This document shows, in pieces, positions 59,451 through 64,000 of a stretch of DNA of 64,000 bases. Numbering within the stretch: the stretch's first letter is position 1; every line of letters starts with the position of its first letter. The stretch lies in contig CM030834.1 of assembly GCA_018105865.1 (NCBI GenBank), forward strand, positions 16,176,219-16,240,218, in the 5' to 3' direction. The position numbers and the translations under genes are program-made. Below the pieces are notes generated by a model, which worked only from the letters and a program-made list of their open reading frames with translations, was not told where the DNA came from and searched no databases. The stretch comes from Metaphire vulgaris. Taxonomy: Eukaryota; Annelida; Clitellata; Crassiclitellata; Megascolecidae.

Positions 59451-60668
59451 ACTATAGGCCTATAAATTGGATACTTAAGCCTACACTTAAACTGCAATGT
59501 AGCAAAAAAGGTCAGAGTGACATCTTTGGGGCTGTAGCTTGTAGGTGATACTGGCAGCGCCTTGTCTTTCTGTACAGAATAAGTAGTAGGCCTTAGGTAA
59601 GCCTGTGTGTGTGTGTTGTGCTTGTTTAAAGGCGAGTTCGTGTCAAAGACGATGAGCGACCGAATAAAACAAGTGGTAATTGCTCAAAATTCTCAAACGA
59701 TTCATATAACATTTGTGGTCTATAGGCTGGGTAATAGCCACAACCCAGGATTTGTATAAAACTGCGTTAAAATTTAAACAGTCACTATCTTAGGAATCTC
59801 GGAAGAGCTTGTTAGCAACCGGTCATTGCGGTCAAAGCGCGATACCAACTGGCAATGTTATCATTTGTTAGCCCTTCGACTAAGCTTAGATTGTCTTTTT
59901 GTTAGGGCATTGTAAGTTAAAGTCCCTACTCTTGAGTGAATCAATTATTGGCATGCTTTCATAAACCTTTGCTTTCCGAAACTCCATTTAAACTCTTTAA
60001 GCCTACTCTCAATAGGGTCCCTGTTCTGATCCAAGTTGTTACTTCCGGCGACACTTACGAAGACACCGCCCCCTCCCCCCACCAGCTCATACCGTCGACC
60101 GTGAAGGGAAGTGATTGACACACACGAGTACCAAATAGGAGAGCTCTTACTCTTAGGGGCAGTGCTAGGCAAAATGAAGGCAGATGGTCGGAGCAGCTTG
60201 GTCAGTAATGCGTTTTAGCGCGGTCAGATGGCGACGTGGTCAGACCGTAGCTGTGGGGCAGATGCGCTGATATGTTAGCAATATAGATGATCGCTCGCAG
60301 TTGTTAGAAGAACGCGTTTAGCCACGTATTTCCGTGTTAGGCCTTCGGTTCAACAGTCATTCGATTGCGAATATGATATCAGACAATTCTGCACGTGGCA
60401 AAATTGACTGCGAACGAACGAACTATTTGCGCTTCAAATTCTTTGACGGTGTGGAATTTCTGTGAACAGTAGTGCGAACCTTTGAGGCTAACTGCATAGA
60501 ATAAATCTCTTGTAATTTATTGGTGATTTCAGCTTCGTCAGTGATTCATGATAGGCCTGTATTGATTATTTGAAAAAGTAGTTTGCAAAACTCGTCCAAC
60601 CCGTTGTAGCCTAATAGATACTGTCGAAAATCGAGACAGAGTTACATTTCAAAGGAGAACCGTCGGAT

Positions 60669-60705
60669 ATGAATCGAAGATCCGAATGCCCGCTGACTAC
60701 CAGAG
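60669..60705 (+). other. Possible first coding exon of a gene running right
   Basis: ATGAATCGAAGATCC opens 12 codons (MNRRSECPLTTR plus one base) ending at a strong donor, CAGAG|GTGAGT. No downstream exon was recognised before the window end, so this is a weak call. Confidence 0.2.
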
Positions 60706-62673
60706 GTGAGTAAGCACTAAATTCTCATTGATCCAGCAAGAAATCGTATTGATAGATAGATATTTGTCTTCCTCTTTGTTTAGATTGATGTGTGGGCTGA
60801 GGCCTATAGCCGTTTTATCATTTTGGACCTACATGTATAGTCGATTAGAACGCGTGCAATTAGATCAGCTAAACCACGTCGATAATCTGATTTTGCCGTA
60901 AACTACGAAGGGCGGAGGGCCGCCTGGGCCCACCCCGCCCCTATGCTGACCTAAACTAGCCGAGATTCGTGCAAAACCGTTGACAATTTATAGGCCTAGT
61001 TGGGGAGTGGGATGGTTGATTGCCAGTAGGTCTATGATGTCATGCACAATAAAATGAAAATATGCACCAAATCTCAAGATTTGCAATTGATATTACCATA
61101 TTTTTTGATTGGGACATCGACCCAGACAACGTTGGGAAGTTACCGGTACCTGTCCATCACTAAATCCTCCTTTTAGAAATATTAAGCTCACCCAGGTGCT
61201 GTAGTAATAACATTAAAGATTTGTCAGTGCTGGGGTACTTTCAAACGTTAAAATCTTGACCTTGAGGGTTAGAGAGTACAGTCATTGCAATGTTTTCAAA
61301 TGGAACAATATTATGTATTCTGATTTGATAAGTAGACCTATCTAAACTGGCTAAAATTGCACACAGGGATTTATTTTGTCATTTGCGGATGTCCTATTAT
61401 AAGAGAAAATTGAATTGAGCTTTCAATTCATTGGAGTAAACTGGACGAAAAAGTGGGGGCCCATCCCTATGCGCCATCCCTTCCCATGGTAGTCTCCAAG
61501 AGTGAGGGGCCTTGAGCCTATATGCTTAATTGAAGTATGCAGCCAGACGTCAATTACCGGTAGTTTATGTACACTTTGTAACTTAGAATATAGTTTTGTC
61601 TGATTTAAAAAAATCAGTCTTTTTATGAAGGTAGTTGCTTACGTAGGCCCTAATTCCGATGATATTTTTCTGAAAGAGTACAACCTTTAGCTAATTTCAG
61701 GATAATATAAATAAATATAGAAATATGTGAGAATTGTTGTGACTTTAAATTCTTGTCTGGTCAAAATATTGAGTATTATTCATCAATAGAAGGCAACATA
61801 GTTGGCACATCCCTTAGGTAAACATTCCTCATGTAATTGATAGGGCAGAACCATGAATACCTCTGGTTATCATTTGACACAGCTGAGTAGATAAGATGAG
61901 GCAGGTTAACTCGGGATTTCCCAAACATTTTGGAACCGCGGCCCTCTTCAGCGGTTTTGTAACGCCCGCGACCCTAATCATAGCATGTGCTGTAATTTAT
62001 AAAGAATTCATCAGGCCATGTGGCGAATGTTGGTTGAAAAGAATCGTATGAGTTTTGAATAAATGGCGAAACAAAAGCTCTGGTTCAATTTGAATGAAAA
62101 CTTGGCAAATTTATCAGGTAGAATTATTCATTTTTTGCCAATTAAGACAAGGGAGAGAAATAGATTTTGAAATTTCTTGATAATTAACTGTTTAAAATTT
62201 TGCCATAACATACCTTTCTTACGCGCCTTAAGAATACTATGAGTATCGCAAAATCGCCCAACCGCCAGGTTTTACCTGCGGCACACACGAGAGATTCCCT
62301 ATTGTTATTGGAGTTTCAGAGCAAAATGGTCGGAATACGATTTCCTTGCGTTATTGCTAAATAAGAATAAAATTTTAAAAGTATTTTAGGCCAGGGGTTT
62401 CCTACACTTTTTGCGAGCACTTCACCGGTTTTGTAGCATGCCAGGACCTGCAAATTTAATGTAAACTAAAATTGGGTAAAACAGATAATAATTTTATTAT
62501 AAGCCGTGTATGGAGGACTGCAGGCATATAAATTTCTTAAAATCTAAGTCTATTTGCAACTTTCAACGCTTGTGACATTGTGGTAGGTCTATATTGCTTA
62601 GAAAATGGAACTTTTGAATTTAATTCCGGGCTAGCCTGCGACATTCTAGAGTGACTAGATTGAGTCCTGCAAC

Positions 62674-63035
62674 CAGTGTTTATTCTAGCCACCCAGTGGA
62701 GGCTCTAGGATTTGGCAAGTGGGGGCGTTGGGGTGGCAACTTCTAATCATGGGGGCCAACCATATGTTGTATAATGTATGTAGCATTAAGTATAGGGTCC
62801 CAACTGGGGGGCCACTGGAGGGGCAAGGCACTCAATAGGGGCACGGGCCCCTATCCCCCCGGTGGAGCCGCCACTTTAGCCACCTAGACAATGGGGAGAG
62901 TTGTTAACATTTTTGTGGGGAACAGACATTGGGGAGGTCATAGGCCTACTACTTGCCAAATTGCCAAAAATAATTTTGAGGGAAATTTCAAACTTTGGGG
63001 GAAATCCCCTCTGAGAAGGTATAGAATAAACACTG
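62674..63035. mobile_element. hAT-type MITE, CAGTGTTTATTCTAG family, nested (middle layer)
   Basis: The ends are CAGTGTTTATTCTAGCCACC and GTATAGAATAAACACTG. The flanks are CCTGCAAC and CCTGTGAC (6 of 8). It is itself split by 62694-62876. Confidence 0.85.
62694..62876. mobile_element. hAT-type MITE, CAGTGGCGGCTCC family, nested (inner layer)
   Basis: The ends are CAGTGGAGGCTCTAGGATTT and GGTGGAGCCGCCACTT. A perfect 8-bp duplication, TAGCCACC, lies at 62686-62693 and 62877-62884 within the middle element. Confidence 0.94.
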
Positions 63036-63164
63036 CCTGTGACCCACTTTTGGGTCGTGGCCCACAGTTTTGGCAAACACTGGGTTAACTCATAATAGTC
63101 AAGTCTTAAGCGATAGACATTTTCAAACTTTTAGATGAAATATTCATTGTTTGTGTTCTATTTG

Positions 63165-63196
63165 GATGCTGTGCTTGTCACGAATAAAGATTATTA
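63165..63196 (+). repeat. Retroposon 3' tail, copy 2
   Basis: 32 bases identical to 53237-53268, including AATAAAGATTATTA. It lies shortly after the nested hAT cluster. Confidence 0.75.
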
Positions 63197-63306
63197 ATAT
63201 TCAAAATTATTCATATTTAAATTACAGTCAAATTTCCTCTATTTTGCTTGTGATGAATGTACGCATGTAGGGGCCTACTAATATCCACTGCAAGTTAGGA
63301 TGATTG

Positions 63307-63405
63307 CATGATTGTAATGCTTTTCATTGTTGAAAGATTGTGAAATCTAAATTGTATGATTGTAATGCTTTTAGTGCAGTGTTGAAAAATTGTGAAATCT
63401 AAGTT
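63307..63405. repeat. Diverged tandem duplication of about 50 bp
   Basis: ATGATTGTAATGCTTTT, then TGTTGAAA and TTGTGAAATCTAA, appear twice in a row with small insertions. Confidence 0.85.
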
Positions 63406-64000
63406 AAACAAGGAAGGGAATTATATTTGAATGTAGCAGGTGGGGTAATAATGTTAATGGAGGTTGTGCTCCATAGGGGTTGTCTATCCTTGTTTTGATG
63501 TTGTTATACTGAGACAAGGTATCACAGTAACCAAAAGTGTTTGATAAGATACTGTGTGCTCTCCTAAGAGAAACGCATAATCATGACGGCTATAGTTGCT
63601 CAATTACTAACTTGAGTAAATTGGATTTTAATTATCACTTGACACACTTTAATTAATTCGTCATGGCGTATTTCGGCTTGATTTTGCATTTAGTGAATCG
63701 ATGACTCTTGACCTATATTGAATTGATGTTGAAAGCAATAATAATAAAAATTCTAAAGAATTGAAAAGAATGTGATCAAAATTTACTATTGGAAGGCACA
63801 ATAATTTCGGTAATACGGAGAAAAAGTAGCAGTACTTCAACTCAGTATCCACTTAGTAGCTCCTTACTACTTGTAGATGTTGATATTTGAAAAAAGTACA
63901 CTTGTTGACATATTATAATTTTGTAAATATTCATTTGAAATTGTATTGTAGCAACATTGATTTTGTTTGATTTGGTACTAATAAACTGATTGAATTAAAT

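Larger units (their letters stand above)
61913..63083. mobile_element. hAT-type element, CAGTGTTTCCCAAAC family, copy 2 (host of two nested elements)
   Basis: The left end is GGGATTTCCCAAACATTTTG and the right end is CAGTTTTGGCAAACACTGG. A perfect 8-bp duplication, GTTAACTC, lies at 61905-61912 and 63084-63091. Without the nested 62674-63035 its own body is about 0.8 kb, parallel to 50801-51594. Confidence 0.87.
41198..64000. other. Right third of the window: no recognised gene
   Basis: Upstream of GUSB I see the listed elements, microsatellites and LINE tails, and short open frames I cannot assign. Stretches such as 41300-42130, 43860-45420, 54800-56080, 57100-58960, 59600-60650 and 60720-61900 show no feature I can support beyond those listed. 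Confidence 0.55.

Overview
The window is nuclear DNA from an animal. It has intron-containing genes with GT-AG splice sites, large introns, dense microsatellites and many short DNA transposons. Vertebrate-type orthologues (TTC38, ACP2, GUSB) sit among families of non-autonomous hAT elements and decayed LINEs. The very common octamer TAGGCCTA and the repeat style suggest a marine invertebrate, perhaps a deuterostome such as an echinoderm, but the sequence alone does not settle this.

Three protein genes are recognised, all on the minus strand. (1) The 5' part of a TTC38-like gene (tetratricopeptide repeat protein 38) has exons at 6987-7064, 2352-2433 and 1280-1451. The start-codon exon was not found and the 3' part runs off the left edge. 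(2) A complete lysosomal (histidine) acid phosphatase, ACP2-like, lies at 17152-26111: 11 coding exons, 434 aa, with signal peptide, RHGDRSP and HD catalytic motifs, a C-terminal membrane anchor and a tyrosine-containing tail. (3) A complete beta-glucuronidase, GUSB, lies at 29903-41197: 12 coding exons, 658 aa, with both catalytic glutamates kept. Both complete models were assembled by hand from splice sites and stay in frame from ATG to stop. Genes 2 and 3 encode two lysosomal hydrolases head to tail, with 3.8 kb between coding ends.

The rest is repeat-rich. 1-17 kb holds TTC38 introns and a decayed copy of an invertebrate repeat-protein family (3807-5189, plus strand, inside a TTC38 intron). 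It also holds an antisense LINE tail (5395-5925) and many short elements. 17-41 kb (ACP2 and GUSB) has longer AT-rich introns with fewer elements, two LINE fragments and almost none of the TAGGCCTA octamers. 41-64 kb has no recognised gene, only a few unexplained open frames, a possible first exon near 60.7 kb and many nested transposons.

The most distinctive signal is the transposon landscape. About two dozen non-autonomous elements can be delimited to the base by terminal inverted repeats and, in most cases, 8-bp target duplications. Some are nested two or three deep. Element families with quite different ends share the same internal T-run module, TGACGACC-T(n)-GCTYGTCA, and one family carries telomere-like TTAGGG motifs.
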